A stretch of DNA of 64,000 nt from positions 6,263,001 through 6,327,000 of the forward strand of contig NZ_CP015637.1 in NCBI RefSeq assembly GCF_001708445.1, written 5' to 3'. The notes under the pieces were generated by a model, which was not told where the DNA came from, made no database searches, and was given only the letters and a program-made list of their open reading frames with translations. Position numbers and translations under genes: made by a program. The DNA comes from Pseudomonas fluorescens (lineage in GTDB: Bacteria; Pseudomonadota; Gammaproteobacteria; Pseudomonadales; Pseudomonadaceae). Every line of letters begins with the position of its first letter. Position 1 is the first letter of the stretch. This document shows positions 1 to 9,010 of this stretch, piece by piece.

Positions 1-1
1 C

Positions 2-313
2 ACCCCCTGGCTGTCGTTTTACGGCATGGCCGGCGTGGGCGCAGCGCGGATTGACGCCAACGGTACCCAGGCCAACGACACCCGGCGCTTCGCCAGTCAC
101 CGCCAGTACAATCTCGCCTATAGCGTTGGCCTGGGACTGGACGCCAAGGTCAGTGACGAAACAACCCTGGGTGTGGGCTATCGCTATGTGGGCATGGGCA
201 ATGTTGAAACCGGCTACAACACCTTCGCCAACCGCATAAACGCACGGGATGAACAGCTCAAGGGCAAGCTCAAGGAGCAGAATCTGTTTCTTGAAACTCG
301 AATGGCCTTCTGA
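2..313 (+). CDS. C-terminal part of an outer-membrane beta-barrel protein (partial)
   Basis: The reading frame is open from the first bases of the window, so the gene starts upstream. The visible 103 residues alternate polar and hydrophobic residues in the manner of transmembrane beta strands (for example the GLGLDAKV and LGVGYRYVGMGN stretches) and end in a terminal Phe (ETRMAF), the usual signature of an outer-membrane barrel. It resembles the small opacity/OmpA-like barrel families, but the specific family cannot be named from this fragment. A strong terminator follows 13 bases after the stop. Confidence 0.7.
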   Translation, partial: TPWLSFYGMAGVGAARIDANGTQANDTRRFASHRQYNLAYSVGLGLDAKVSDETTLGVGYRYVGMGNVETGYNTFANRINARDEQLKGKLKEQNLFLETRMAF

Positions 314-326
314 CCCTTATTGTCGA

Positions 327-354
327 GATGCTGCCCACCGGGCGGCATCTTTTT
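327..354 (+). terminator. Rho-independent terminator after the barrel gene
   Basis: A 10-bp stem (327-336 pairing with 340-349, one G-T wobble) with a 3-base loop is followed by five T at 350-354. It lies just after the stop at 313. It also covers the ATG at 328, which argues against using that codon as the start of the next gene. Confidence 0.85.
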
Positions 355-471
355 GCAACGGCTGACGATTCATTCACAGGCGACAGGCTATATTCAGTCG
401 AGCCGTGCAACCATGCCGGTACTGATCAATCTTTCTCTCATCGTCTATCTGAAACGGATGCCTTCGTCGTC

Positions 472-1611
472 ATGAGCCAACAGCCCTTTCTGCCGTTCTC
501 CAAACCCACCATCGATGAAGCCACCATCTCGGCGGTCGGCGATGTACTGCGCTCGGGCTGGATCACCAGCGGGCCGAAAGTGCAGGCATTCGAGGCACAG
601 CTGTCGGAATACTTTGGCGGCCGCCCCGTGCGCACCTTCAACTCAGGCACCTGCACCATGGAGATCGCCTTGCGCATCGCCGGTATCGGGCCTGGCGATG
701 AAGTCATCACCACACCGATCTCCTGGGTCGCCACGGCCAACGTGATTCTCGAAGTGGGCGCCACACCGGTGTTTGCCGACATTGACCCGGTGACCCGCAA
801 TATCGACCTGGCCCAGGTGGAAGCGGCCATCACCCCGCGTACCAAAGCGATCATCCCTGTGTACCTGGCGGGCTTGCCCGTGGACATGCCGCTGCTTTAC
901 GCGCTGGCCAACAAATACAACCTGCGCATCGTCGAAGACGCTGCCCAGGCCCTGGGTTCCAGCTGGGATGGCGAGCGCATTGGGGCCACGGGTGACTTTG
1001 TGTCCTTCAGCTTCCAGGCCAACAAGAACATCACCTCCTCCGAGGGGGGTTGCCTGGTGTTGAACAACGCCGAGGAAGCCCGCCTGGCGGAAAAGTATCG
1101 CTTGCAGGGGGTGACCCGAACCGGCTTCGACGGCCTGGACGTGGACGTGTTGGGCGGCAAGTTCAACATGACTGATATCGCTGCTGCCATCGGCCTGGGG
1201 CAATTTGCCCATATCGAGAAGATCACCGCCCATCGCCGGCACCTGGCACAGCACTACTTCAAGTGCTTCGGCAGTGACTTTGAAGAGAAGTACGGCGCGC
1301 AACTGCCGCCGCCGGACTTTGAAAACAGCAACTGGCACCTGTTCCAACTGGTGCTGCCGGAACGTCAGGACGGCCTGCCCGCCCGCGCCACCTTCATGGA
1401 GCAGATGCAAGCCCTTGGCGTCGGCATTGGCTATCACTACCCGCCGATCCACCTGTTGAGCCTGTATCGTGCACAGGGCTTCAAGGAAGGCATGTTCCCG
1501 GTGGCGGAGCGTGTTGGACGTTTGATCGTGTCGTTGCCGATGTTCACGGCGATGACAGAGGCGGATGTGGAGCGGTCGGTGGCGGCAGTGAAGGCTGTGT
1601 TGAAACGCTGA
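472..1611 (+). CDS. DegT/DnrJ/EryC1/StrS-family PLP aminotransferase (ArnB-like)
   Basis: This is a sugar aminotransferase of the DegT/ArnB family, about 380 residues, the usual length. The N-terminal LPFSKPTIDE and SGWITSGPK motifs, the PLP-contacting Asp in VEDAAQA (about residue 156) and the Schiff-base Lys in the FQANKNITSSEGG motif (about residue 185) are all present. It closely resembles ArnB, which aminates UDP-4-keto-arabinose for lipid A modification, but no other arn gene is nearby, so the substrate is inferred only. I place the start at 472 because family members begin there and because the in-frame ATG at 328 lies inside a terminator. No good ribosome-binding site is visible at 472. 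Confidence 0.85.
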   Translation: MSQQPFLPFSKPTIDEATISAVGDVLRSGWITSGPKVQAFEAQLSEYFGGRPVRTFNSGTCTMEIALRIAGIGPGDEVITTPISWVATANVILEVGATPVFADIDPVTRNIDLAQVEAAITPRTKAIIPVYLAGLPVDMPLLYALANKYNLRIVEDAAQALGSSWDGERIGATGDFVSFSFQANKNITSSEGGCLVLNNAEEARLAEKYRLQGVTRTGFDGLDVDVLGGKFNMTDIAAAIGLGQFAHIEKITAHRRHLAQHYFKCFGSDFEEKYGAQLPPPDFENSNWHLFQLVLPERQDGLPARATFMEQMQALGVGIGYHYPPIHLLSLYRAQGFKEGMFPVAERVGRLIVSLPMFTAMTEADVERSVAAVKAVLKR

Positions 1612-1620
1612 ATGCCTGTT

Positions 1621-1646
1621 GCAGGAGCCGGGTGACCGGCTCCTGC
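1621..1646. terminator. Intergenic hairpin between convergent genes
   Basis: A perfect 11-bp GC-rich stem (1621-1631 with 1636-1646) and 4-base loop sits between the convergent aminotransferase and gcvH. There is no clear T-tract on either side, so it may be a weak bidirectional terminator or only an RNA-protecting hairpin. Confidence 0.55.
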
Positions 1647-1653
1647 AGCGGAA

Positions 1654-2040
1654 TCACTCGCCGATGGCGGCCTTGTAGGCAGCAGCATCGAACAGTTTGG
1701 CCAGGTCGGCGTCAACGCTGCTTGGCTTGAGCTTGAAGATCCAGGCACCGTAAGGGTCGGAGTTCAGCAACTCAGGGCTGCCGCCCAGCTCTTCGTTAAC
1801 CGCAATCACTTCGCCGGCAACTGGCGAGTAGATATCAGACGCCGCTTTAACCGACTCCACGACACCCGCCGTTTCACCCGCCGCAAACACTTTGCCAACC
1901 TCGGCCAACTCAACAAACACCACATCACCCAACGCTTCCTGGGCATGGTCGGAGATCCCGACGGTCACAGTACCGTCAGCTTCCAGACGCGCCCATTCGT
2001 GACTTTCGGCAAAACGCAGGTCGGCAGGGATATTGCTCAT
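1654..2040 (-). CDS. gcvH: Glycine cleavage system H protein
   Basis: GcvH is the 128-residue lipoyl carrier that shuttles the methylamine group between the P, T and L proteins during glycine oxidation in the cytoplasm. The lipoylation site is Lys65 in the ESVKAASD motif, and the FAESHEWA start and [16 protein letters not shown] segment are typical. The start at 2040 (MSNIPADL) is preceded by a GAGG ribosome-binding site. The in-frame codon 15 bases upstream is not needed. It is the second gene after gcvT in a two-gene unit. The P-protein gene that often follows is absent here. Confidence 0.96.
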   Translation of the reverse strand: MSNIPADLRFAESHEWARLEADGTVTVGISDHAQEALGDVVFVELAEVGKVFAAGETAGVVESVKAASDIYSPVAGEVIAVNEELGGSPELLNSDPYGAWIFKLKPSSVDADLAKLFDAAAYKAAIGE

Positions 2041-2091
2041 AGTCTGTGTCCTCAAGAAGAAATGTCAGCAGCCTTTGGCCTGCCGGAAAAG

Positions 2092-3174
2092 TTAGATCAA
2101 GGTTTTGCCATGGCGCACGAAGGTCGGTTTGACCACTCGAACCGGGTACCACTTGCCGCGGATTTCCACTTCGGCCCGATCGGCAGTCGCCATCGGTACG
2201 CGCGCCAGGGCAATGGATTTGCTCAGCGTAGGAGAGAAACTACCACTGGTGATCTCTCCTTCGCCAACATTGGCGATACGAACCACTTGGTGAGCGCGTA
2301 AAACCCCACGCTCTTCCAGCACCAAGCCGACCAATTTGGTCTGCACACCGGCCCCCAGTTCGGCTTCCAGCGCGGCGCGGCCGATGAAACGGCGCTCGGC
2401 CGGCTCCCACGCAATGCTCCAGGCCATGTTGGCCGCCAGGGGCGAAACGTCTTGGTGGATATCCTGCCCATACAGGTTCATGCCCGCTTCCAGGCGCAAG
2501 GTATCGCGGGCGCCCAGGCCGATAGGAGAAATACCGGCGCCCACCAGGTCGTTGAAAAAACCCGGCGCCTGGTCGGCAGGCAGGACAATCTCCAGGCCGT
2601 CTTCGCCGGTGTAGCCGGTACGGGCGATAAACCAATCACCGTCGGCCTGGCCTTCGAAGGGCTTGAGCTGATGAATCAGGGTGCCGCGGGACTGGGTAAC
2701 CAGCTCGGCAATCTTCTGCCGGGCATGGGGGCCTTGAATCGCGAGCATGGCCAATTCGGGCCGCTCGAGCAATTGCGCCTGGTAGGTGCCCAACTGAGCC
2801 TGCATCCAGGCCATATCCTGATCGCGGGTAGCGGCATTGACCACCAGCCGATAACCGGTTTCGGTGCGGTAGACGATCATGTCGTCCACCACCCCACCCT
2901 GCTCGTTGAGCATGGCGCTGTACAACGCACGGCCGCAGCCCTGCAGACGATCGACATCATTGGCCAGCAGGTGCTGGAGCCATTCCTTGGCCTCGGGGCC
3001 TGTGACATCGATCACGGTCATATGAGATACATCGAACACCCCGCAGTCGCGCCGCACCTGATGGTGCTCTTCAACTTGCGAGCCGTAGTGCAGAGGCATA
3101 TCCCAACCGCCAAAATCGACCATTTTCGCGCCTAGGGCGAGATGCAGGTCATACAGAGGCGTACGCTGTCCCAT
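2092..3174 (-). CDS. gcvT: Glycine cleavage system T protein (aminomethyltransferase)
   Basis: GcvT transfers the one-carbon unit from the H-protein-bound aminomethyl group to tetrahydrofolate, releasing ammonia. At 360 residues it is full length. The TPLYDLHLALGAKMVDFGGWDMPL beginning is characteristic, as are the VVDDMIVYR motif carrying the catalytic Asp, the ARTGYTGEDGLEI motif and the C-terminal barrel. An AAGGAG ribosome-binding site precedes the ATG. gcvH follows 51 bases downstream on the same strand. The 156-base leader showed no conserved glycine-riboswitch motif by eye. Confidence 0.96.
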   Translation of the reverse strand: MGQRTPLYDLHLALGAKMVDFGGWDMPLHYGSQVEEHHQVRRDCGVFDVSHMTVIDVTGPEAKEWLQHLLANDVDRLQGCGRALYSAMLNEQGGVVDDMIVYRTETGYRLVVNAATRDQDMAWMQAQLGTYQAQLLERPELAMLAIQGPHARQKIAELVTQSRGTLIHQLKPFEGQADGDWFIARTGYTGEDGLEIVLPADQAPGFFNDLVGAGISPIGLGARDTLRLEAGMNLYGQDIHQDVSPLAANMAWSIAWEPAERRFIGRAALEAELGAGVQTKLVGLVLEERGVLRAHQVVRIANVGEGEITSGSFSPTLSKSIALARVPMATADRAEVEIRGKWYPVRVVKPTFVRHGKTLI

Positions 3175-3330
3175 GGGTTTCTCCTTCCGGGCTTGGCGAA
3201 GGTGCGTAAGGTTGCCGTTCGCGCTGCAAACCTTGAATTACAAGGCCTGCAGCCACGTACAGCGACCCGACCCGAAAGACGGACCGCACCGAATGCCGCG
3301 CATTGTAGCCGCAAGCTGTAGGACTGGCAC

Positions 3331-4953
3331 CTAGCCGATTTGTCGGGCAGAGCGACGGATCAGCCCGATCACCGGCAGCAAGCCCACCAACACCAGGGTC
3401 AGCGCCGGCAAGGAAGCCCGCGCCCACTCCCCTTCGCTGGTCATTTCAAAAATCCGCACCGCCAGGGTGTCCCAGCCAAACGGGCGCATCAGCAGGGTGG
3501 CGGGCATTTCCTTGAGCACGTCGACGAACACCAGCAACGCAGCGCTCAGGGTCCCGGGCAGCAGCAACGGCAGATACACCTTGCAAAACAGTCGTGGGCC
3601 GCTCACCCCAAGACTGCGCGCCGCCTCCGGCAACGATGGACGGATTCGTGCCAGGCTGTTTTCCAGCGGCCCGTAGGCCACCGCGAGGAAGCGCACCAAG
3701 TACGCCAGCAGCAGTGCCGACAGGCTGCCGAGCAGCAACGGCTTGCCCGCACCGCCGAGCCAGCCCGACAGCGGCACCACCAACTCACGGTCCAGGTAGC
3801 TGAATGCCAACATCATCGACACCGCCAGCACCGAGCCCGGCAAGGCATAACCGACATTCGCCAGGCTGATGCCGGAGCGAATTGCCCTGGTCGGCGCCAG
3901 GCGATTGGCGAACGCCAGAATCAACGCCACGCTGACCGTGATCAGCGCGGCGGTACCGCCCAGGTACAGCGTGTGGACGATCAGGCCGGTATAGCGTTCA
4001 TCCAGGTCGAACCGACCGCGCTGCCAGAACCAGGCAACCAGTTGCAGCACCGGAATGACAAACGCACAGCCGAACACCAATCCACACCAGGCACTGGCCG
4101 CCGCCGCCTTGAACCCGCGCAGGTGGTACAGCGCCTTGCCGCGCGGTCGTTCATTGCTCGGTCGGCTGGCGCCCCGGGCTCGCCGTTCGCCGTACAGCAC
4201 CAGCATCACCACCAACAGCAACAGGCTGGCCAGTTGGGCCGCGCTGGAGAGGCTGAAAAAGCCGTACCAGGTCTTGTAGATGGCGGTGGTGAAGGTATCG
4301 AAGTTGAACACCGAGACCGCACCAAAATCCGCCAGGGTTTCCATCAATGCCAGCGCCACGCCGGCGCCAATCGCCGGTCGCGCCATGGGCAAGGCCACGC
4401 GCCAGAACGCCTGCCATGGCGATTGCCCAAGCATGCGCGCGGCTTCCATCAGGCCCTTGCCCTGAGCCAGGAAGGCGGTGCGCGCCAGCAGGTAGACGTA
4501 GGGATAGAACACCAGCACCAAAACAATGACCACGCCGCCCGTGGAGCGCACACGCGGCCAGCGTAGGCCCGTGCCGAACCAGTCGCGCAGCAGGGTCTGC
4601 ACCGGGCCGGAGAAGTCCAGCAAGCCGACAAATACGAACGCCAGCACATACGCAGGAATCGCGAAGGGCAACATCAGCGCCCAGTCCAGCCAGCGCCGCC
4701 CGGGAAACTCGCAGAGGCTGGTCAGCCAGGCCAGGCTTACGCCCAACAGGGTCACGCCAATACCGACGCCCAGCACCAGGATCAGGGTATTGCCCAGCAA
4801 GCGCGGCATCTGGGTTTCCCAGAGATGGGACCAGATCTGCCCATCGATGCTTTGCCAGGACAGCAACAGCACGCTCAGCGGCAGCAGCACCAGCGCGGCG
4901 GCGATAAAGACCGGCGCGTACCAGCGACGTTGGGCGGGGTGGACCAAGAGCAA
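3331..4953 (-). CDS. Ferric iron ABC transporter permease (FbpB/SfuB type)
   Basis: This is an inner-membrane permease of 540 residues made of two fused permease halves. Each half carries an EAA loop: EAARMLGQSPWQAF in the first and EAARSLGVSGPRLF in the second, each followed by a family-typical LP. About twelve hydrophobic segments are visible. This double arrangement is that of the FbpB/SfuB Fe(III) importers. It lies 54 bases after the binding-protein gene and is probably cotranscribed with it. No ATPase gene follows. The start is a TTG at 4953 with a GGGA-type ribosome-binding site; no nearby ATG gives the full first membrane segment. Confidence 0.88.
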   Translation of the reverse strand: MLLVHPAQRRWYAPVFIAAALVLLPLSVLLLSWQSIDGQIWSHLWETQMPRLLGNTLILVLGVGIGVTLLGVSLAWLTSLCEFPGRRWLDWALMLPFAIPAYVLAFVFVGLLDFSGPVQTLLRDWFGTGLRWPRVRSTGGVVIVLVLVFYPYVYLLARTAFLAQGKGLMEAARMLGQSPWQAFWRVALPMARPAIGAGVALALMETLADFGAVSVFNFDTFTTAIYKTWYGFFSLSSAAQLASLLLLVVMLVLYGERRARGASRPSNERPRGKALYHLRGFKAAAASAWCGLVFGCAFVIPVLQLVAWFWQRGRFDLDERYTGLIVHTLYLGGTAALITVSVALILAFANRLAPTRAIRSGISLANVGYALPGSVLAVSMMLAFSYLDRELVVPLSGWLGGAGKPLLLGSLSALLLAYLVRFLAVAYGPLENSLARIRPSLPEAARSLGVSGPRLFCKVYLPLLLPGTLSAALLVFVDVLKEMPATLLMRPFGWDTLAVRIFEMTSEGEWARASLPALTLVLVGLLPVIGLIRRSARQIG

Positions 4954-5007
4954 ATTCCCAGGGAAGAGTATCTAAAGGCAGACACAAAAGGGGCGGCGTT
5001 TACCCAT

Positions 5008-6012
5008 TCAGTTCCAGCCAGCGCGATCCATCAGGCGAATGGCCTCGGCCTGGCGCTTGCCCGCGACTTCCACCGGCAAGGTATCGGCCACGAACTTGCC
5101 CCAGGTCGCGACTTCGGCAGACGGTGGCACCGCCGGGCTGGCCGGGAATTCCTGGTTCACGTCGGCGAAGATCTTCTGTGCCTCAGGTGTGGTCATCCAT
5201 TCCACCAAGGCCTTGGCGGCTTCCGGGTGCGGCGCATGCTTGGTCAGGCCGATACCGGACAGGTTCACATGCACGCCACGGTCGCCCTGGTTGGGCCAGA
5301 ACAACTTCACCGCCAGGTCCGGCTTCTGCTTATGCAGGCGGCCGAAGTAGTACGTGTTGACGATACCCACGTCGCACTGCCCGGCGTTGATCGCTTCGAG
5401 CACGGCGATGTCATCGGAGAACACGTCGGTGGACAGGTTGTTGACCCAGCCCTTGACGATTTCTTCGGTCTTGGCCGCGCCATGGGTTTCGATCAGGGTG
5501 GCGGTCAGCGACTGGTTGTAGACCTTTTTCGCCGTGCGCAGGCACAGGCGGCCTTCCCATTGTTTGTCGGCCAGGGCTTCGTAAGTCGTCAGGTCGCCGG
5601 GTTTGACCCGGTCGGTGGAGTAGGCGATGGTCCGCGCGCGCAAGCTCAAGCCGGTCCAGGCATGGGCCGACGAGCGATATTGAAGAGGGATGTTCTTGTC
5701 GATCACTGGGGAGGTGAACGGTTGCAGGATGCCCATTTGCTCAGCCTGCCAGAGGTTGCCGGCGTCGACGGTGAGCAGCAGGTCGGCAGTGGCGTTTTCG
5801 CCCTCGGCCTTGATGCGCTGCATCAACGGGGCTTCCTTATCGGTGATGAACTTCACCTGCACGCCGGTCTTTTGGGTGTAGGCGTCGAATACCGGCTTGA
5901 TCAGTTCGTCGATGCGCGAGGAGTAGACCACGACTTCGTCGGCCGCCTGCACGGTGGTGCTGCCGATAAGGGTTAGGGCCAGGGCAGTCAGGAGGCGCTT
6001 GGGTGCCAACAT
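5008..6012 (-). CDS. Fe(III) ABC transporter periplasmic binding protein (FbpA type)
   Basis: This is a 334-residue periplasmic ferric-binding protein. A signal peptide ends near residue 23 (TVQA-ADE), followed by the VVYSSR start of the mature domain seen in transferrin-like FbpA/FutA proteins. The paired tyrosines Tyr221 and Tyr222 in the VNTYYFGRL motif are the expected iron ligands. It precedes the permease in the same operon. Iron repression is likely from family knowledge, but I could not identify a convincing Fur box in the 105 bases upstream. Confidence 0.9.
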   Translation of the reverse strand: MLAPKRLLTALALTLIGSTTVQAADEVVVYSSRIDELIKPVFDAYTQKTGVQVKFITDKEAPLMQRIKAEGENATADLLLTVDAGNLWQAEQMGILQPFTSPVIDKNIPLQYRSSAHAWTGLSLRARTIAYSTDRVKPGDLTTYEALADKQWEGRLCLRTAKKVYNQSLTATLIETHGAAKTEEIVKGWVNNLSTDVFSDDIAVLEAINAGQCDVGIVNTYYFGRLHKQKPDLAVKLFWPNQGDRGVHVNLSGIGLTKHAPHPEAAKALVEWMTTPEAQKIFADVNQEFPASPAVPPSAEVATWGKFVADTLPVEVAGKRQAEAIRLMDRAGWN

Positions 6013-6117
6013 GGGTGCGGTCTCTCATATGCAAATTGAAAGCAAATGATAGGGACTCACATTTGGCAGCTCAATCAAACACTCAGCGGAGGCGTTACCA
6101 GATGTTGCACGGCGCCT

Positions 6118-7341
6118 TCAGGGCCGTGCCAACTCTGGTAGATCCCCAGTCAGGCCAAGGGCCTGACGCACGAATACCGCCTTGGCTTCCGGCATTTTAT
6201 CAACCATTTTCAACCCGGCATTACGCAACCAGCGCAACGGCAGTTGATCGGCCTGGAACAAGCGCTCGAAGCCTTCCATCGCCGCCATCAACGCCAGGTT
6301 GTGCGGCATGCGCCGACGCTCGTAACGGCTCAGCACTTTCACATCCGCCAGGCGTTCGCCACGTTCAGTCGCCGACAACAGCACCTCGGCCAGGACCGCC
6401 GCGTCGAGGAAGCCCAGGTTCACGCCCTGCCCGGCCAACGGGTGGATGACGTGTGCGGCGTCGCCGATCAACGCCAGGCCTTCGGCCACATAGCGCTTGG
6501 CATGGCGTTGGCGCAATGGCACACAGACACGCGGATCAGCGCTGAGCACCGTGCCCAGTCGGCCTTCAAAGGCGCGTTCCAGCTCACGGCAAAAGCTTTC
6601 ATCCTCAAGCGCCATCAGGCGTGCGGATTCAGCTGGCGTGGTCGACCAGACGATCGAGCACCAGTCTTCCTGACCATCGCGCACCAATGGCAAGAAGGCC
6701 AGCGGACCGGTATCGGTAAAGCGCTGCCAGGCGGTGCGCTGGTGCGGCTGGCTGCTGCGCACGCTGGTGACAATCGCGTTATGCAGGTAATCCCACTCGC
6801 GGGTCGCGGTGCCAGTCAGGCGGCGTACGGCGGAATTGGCGCCATCGGCGGCCACCACCAGCGGCGCGCGCAATTTGCGGCCATCGGCCAGGGTCAGCAG
6901 CCAGTCATCGCCGGAGCGGCGCATTTGCTCCAGGCGTGCATTGGCCAGCAGGCCGAGGTCACAGTCATGCAGGCGATCAAGCAGGGCATCCTGGACCACA
7001 CGGTTTTCGACGATATGCCCGAGCACTTCGGCATGCACGCTGGCCGCCGAAAAGTGGACCTGCCCGGTGCCGCTGCCGTCCCACACCTGCATCTCTGCGT
7101 AAGGGCTGGCGCGGCGGTCGACGATGCCGTCCCACACGCCCAGGCGCTCGAGGATGCGCTGGCTGGCGGCCGACAAGGCGCTGACCCGCGGCTCGAAGGC
7201 GGCGTCACGTTCGAACGGCTTGACGCTCAACGGGCTGCCGTCCAGCAGCAGCACCTGCAGGCCACTGCCCTGCAACGCCAGCGCCAGGGCGCTTCCGACC
7301 ATTCCGGCCCCGACAATCAGCACATCTGCGCGCATGTCCAT
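6118..7341 (-). CDS. FAD-dependent ubiquinone-biosynthesis hydroxylase (UbiI/UbiF/VisC family)
   Basis: This 407-residue flavoprotein monooxygenase hydroxylates an aromatic ring position of a ubiquinone precursor. It carries the FAD dinucleotide-binding motif VGAGMVGSALALAL at the N terminus, the ADGANSAVRRL motif, and GDAAHVIHPLAGQGVNLG, which binds the FAD ribityl and is diagnostic of this family. It is the last gene of a minus-strand run ubiH-hotdog protein-this gene. Position relative to ubiH suggests the PAO1 VisC-family gene, most probably acting as UbiI (C5 hydroxylase), but UbiF/Coq7-type activity cannot be excluded by eye. Confidence 0.88.
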   Translation of the reverse strand: MDMRADVLIVGAGMVGSALALALQGSGLQVLLLDGSPLSVKPFERDAAFEPRVSALSAASQRILERLGVWDGIVDRRASPYAEMQVWDGSGTGQVHFSAASVHAEVLGHIVENRVVQDALLDRLHDCDLGLLANARLEQMRRSGDDWLLTLADGRKLRAPLVVAADGANSAVRRLTGTATREWDYLHNAIVTSVRSSQPHQRTAWQRFTDTGPLAFLPLVRDGQEDWCSIVWSTTPAESARLMALEDESFCRELERAFEGRLGTVLSADPRVCVPLRQRHAKRYVAEGLALIGDAAHVIHPLAGQGVNLGFLDAAVLAEVLLSATERGERLADVKVLSRYERRRMPHNLALMAAMEGFERLFQADQLPLRWLRNAGLKMVDKMPEAKAVFVRQALGLTGDLPELARP

Positions 7342-7344
7342 GCT

Positions 7345-7830
7345 TTAAGCCTGTCTCGCTGGCGGCTTGCGCCGCACGTAAAGGGTTTTGTCGACTCGCG
7401 CCACCAGGGTGCCGGAGCCGTCATGAATCTGGACCTTGAGGCGGGGCAAATACTTCTCGCCGCCTGCGGTCTGTCGACGCACCTCATCCAGCAAGGCGTC
7501 GTCGATGGAAAACTCGGCATACACCGGGCCTTTGCCCGGCGAGACGAAGTCGATGCTGGCCGCCTTGTCCCACACAATGTAGTCGCGGCCCAGGTTCTCC
7601 ATCAGCATCAGCATGTAGAACGGGTCGACCATCGAATAGAGGCTGCCGCCGAACTGCGTACCCACGTAGTTACGGTTGTACCACCCCAGGCCCATGCGCA
7701 CTTTGACGTGGCGAAAATCGGCGCTCATGTGCTGCACGCTGATCCCCGCGCCCAGATACGGCGGGTAAAGGGTCATGACCCAACGCAATAAACGCGCTTT
7801 ACCCAGGCGAGCGACCAGCCACTTACGCAT
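7345..7830 (-). CDS. Hotdog-fold thioesterase-like protein (DUF4442/YiiD C-terminal type)
   Basis: A 161-residue protein whose central NRNYVGTQFGGSLYSM motif is the signature of the DUF4442 hotdog fold related to acyl-CoA thioesterases. The start at 7830 (MRKWLVARLG) overlaps the end of ubiH by 8 bases, and its stop lies 3 bases before the next gene, so it is translationally linked to the two ubiquinone hydroxylases. The longer frame extending back into ubiH is an overlap artefact. Its substrate is unknown; a link to quinone or fatty-acyl metabolism is only an inference from position. Confidence 0.8.
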   Translation of the reverse strand: MRKWLVARLGKARLLRWVMTLYPPYLGAGISVQHMSADFRHVKVRMGLGWYNRNYVGTQFGGSLYSMVDPFYMLMLMENLGRDYIVWDKAASIDFVSPGKGPVYAEFSIDDALLDEVRRQTAGGEKYLPRLKVQIHDGSGTLVARVDKTLYVRRKPPARQA

Positions 7831-9010
7831 CGGGACGCGTACCCAGGCCCATGGCCTGCCGGGCGAACCAGCGTTTGGCCGGTGGCAGCAGGTCCAGGCC
7901 CAGCAAGCCCATGTTGCGCCCCAGGGCGACCAGCGGCTGTGCACTGCCGAACAGGCGCGTGACCTGGTCGGAGAAGCCCACGGTCAGCTTCTGATCCAGC
8001 CGCTGACGCTCGCGATAGGCCTGCAAGGTGGCCAGGTCGCCCGGCACCGTCGGCCCGGCCAACAGGGCCTCGGCCAAGGCATTGGCATCACGCAGGGACA
8101 GGTTGAAACCCTGCCCGGCAATCGGGTGCAGACTGTGGGCAGCATTGCCGAGGATCGCCAGGTGGGAGCGGACTTGTTCTTCGGCTTCCACCAGGGTCAG
8201 CGGGTACAGGTGACGAGCCCCCACTTGCTTCAGGGTGCCTAGGCGGTAACCAAACACGCCCTGCAACTCACTCAAGAAACTGCGTTCATCCAGGCTGGCC
8301 AAGCGCTGGGCGTCCATGCCGATGCGGGTCCACACCAGCGCGCAACGGTTGTCCGGCAGCGGCAGCAAGGCCATCGGCCCCTCATCGGTAAAGCGCTCGA
8401 AGGCTTCGCCGTTATGGGCTTCGCTCGGGGTGATATTGGCGATCAGCGCGCTCTGGTTGTAGGGGCGGGTTTTCACGCCGATGCCCAGTTGCTCACGCAA
8501 ACCGGAGCGGCCACCATCCGCGAGCACCGCGAGGTCGCATTCCAGTACGGTTTCATCGTTGAGGGTCAGGCGGTAGCCATCCGGCAGCGGTTCCATGCGC
8601 GTGACTTCCGCCGGGCAGCGCCAACTGACCACCTCTTTATCCAAGCCTTGCCACAGGCACTGGCCGAGCCAGGCGTTTTCCACCACATAGCCAAGGGCAG
8701 GAACGCCCTCCTCCATGGCGGATAACCGCGCGGTGGAGAAACGCCCGCGGTCCGACACATGAATCTGCTTGATCGGTTCTGCGCGGCGGGAGATGTGCTG
8801 CCAGAGCCCCAGGCGCTGGTAAATCTGCCGAGCGCCAAACGACAGCGCCGAGGAGCGTGCATCGTAGCTAGGCTGGTAGCTGTCACCCGGTGCAAAGGGT
8901 TCGATCAGCACGATCTTCCAGCCTCGGGCCTTTGCCCCCGCTTGCAATGCCAGCGCCAGGCTGGCGCCCACCAGGCCGCCACCGATGATCGCCAGGTTGA
9001 CCCGGCTCAT
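7823..9010 (-). CDS. ubiH: 2-octaprenyl-6-methoxyphenol hydroxylase
   Basis: UbiH is an FAD-dependent monooxygenase of aerobic ubiquinone synthesis, 395 residues here. It shows the IIGGGLVGASLALAL FAD fold at the N terminus, LADGGRSGLREQLG, and the family motif GNAAHSLHPIAGQGFNLSLRDA in which the usual GDAAH is GNAAH. Its ATG overlaps the pepP stop by four bases, and it overlaps the hotdog gene downstream, so translation is coupled through pepP-ubiH-hotdog-ubiI-like. pepP-ubiH pairing is a conserved gammaproteobacterial arrangement. Confidence 0.92.
   Translation of the reverse strand: MSRVNLAIIGGGLVGASLALALQAGAKARGWKIVLIEPFAPGDSYQPSYDARSSALSFGARQIYQRLGLWQHISRRAEPIKQIHVSDRGRFSTARLSAMEEGVPALGYVVENAWLGQCLWQGLDKEVVSWRCPAEVTRMEPLPDGYRLTLNDETVLECDLAVLADGGRSGLREQLGIGVKTRPYNQSALIANITPSEAHNGEAFERFTDEGPMALLPLPDNRCALVWTRIGMDAQRLASLDERSFLSELQGVFGYRLGTLKQVGARHLYPLTLVEAEEQVRSHLAILGNAAHSLHPIAGQGFNLSLRDANALAEALLAGPTVPGDLATLQAYRERQRLDQKLTVGFSDQVTRLFGSAQPLVALGRNMGLLGLDLLPPAKRWFARQAMGLGTRPDA

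Noticed and set aside
3175..3330. Glycine riboswitch upstream of gcvT
   Set aside because: The minus-strand leader lacks the conserved core motifs of the glycine riboswitch by eye. A covariance search would decide.
3340..4566. A 408-codon plus-strand ORF opposite the iron permease
   Set aside because: Very rich in Gln, Arg and His, as expected for the reverse of a leucine-rich membrane protein. The permease on the minus strand is clearly real.
6013..6117. Possible Fur box before the ferric binding protein
   Set aside because: The best alignment to the 19-base consensus matches only about 8 positions, which is no better than chance in an AT-rich spot.
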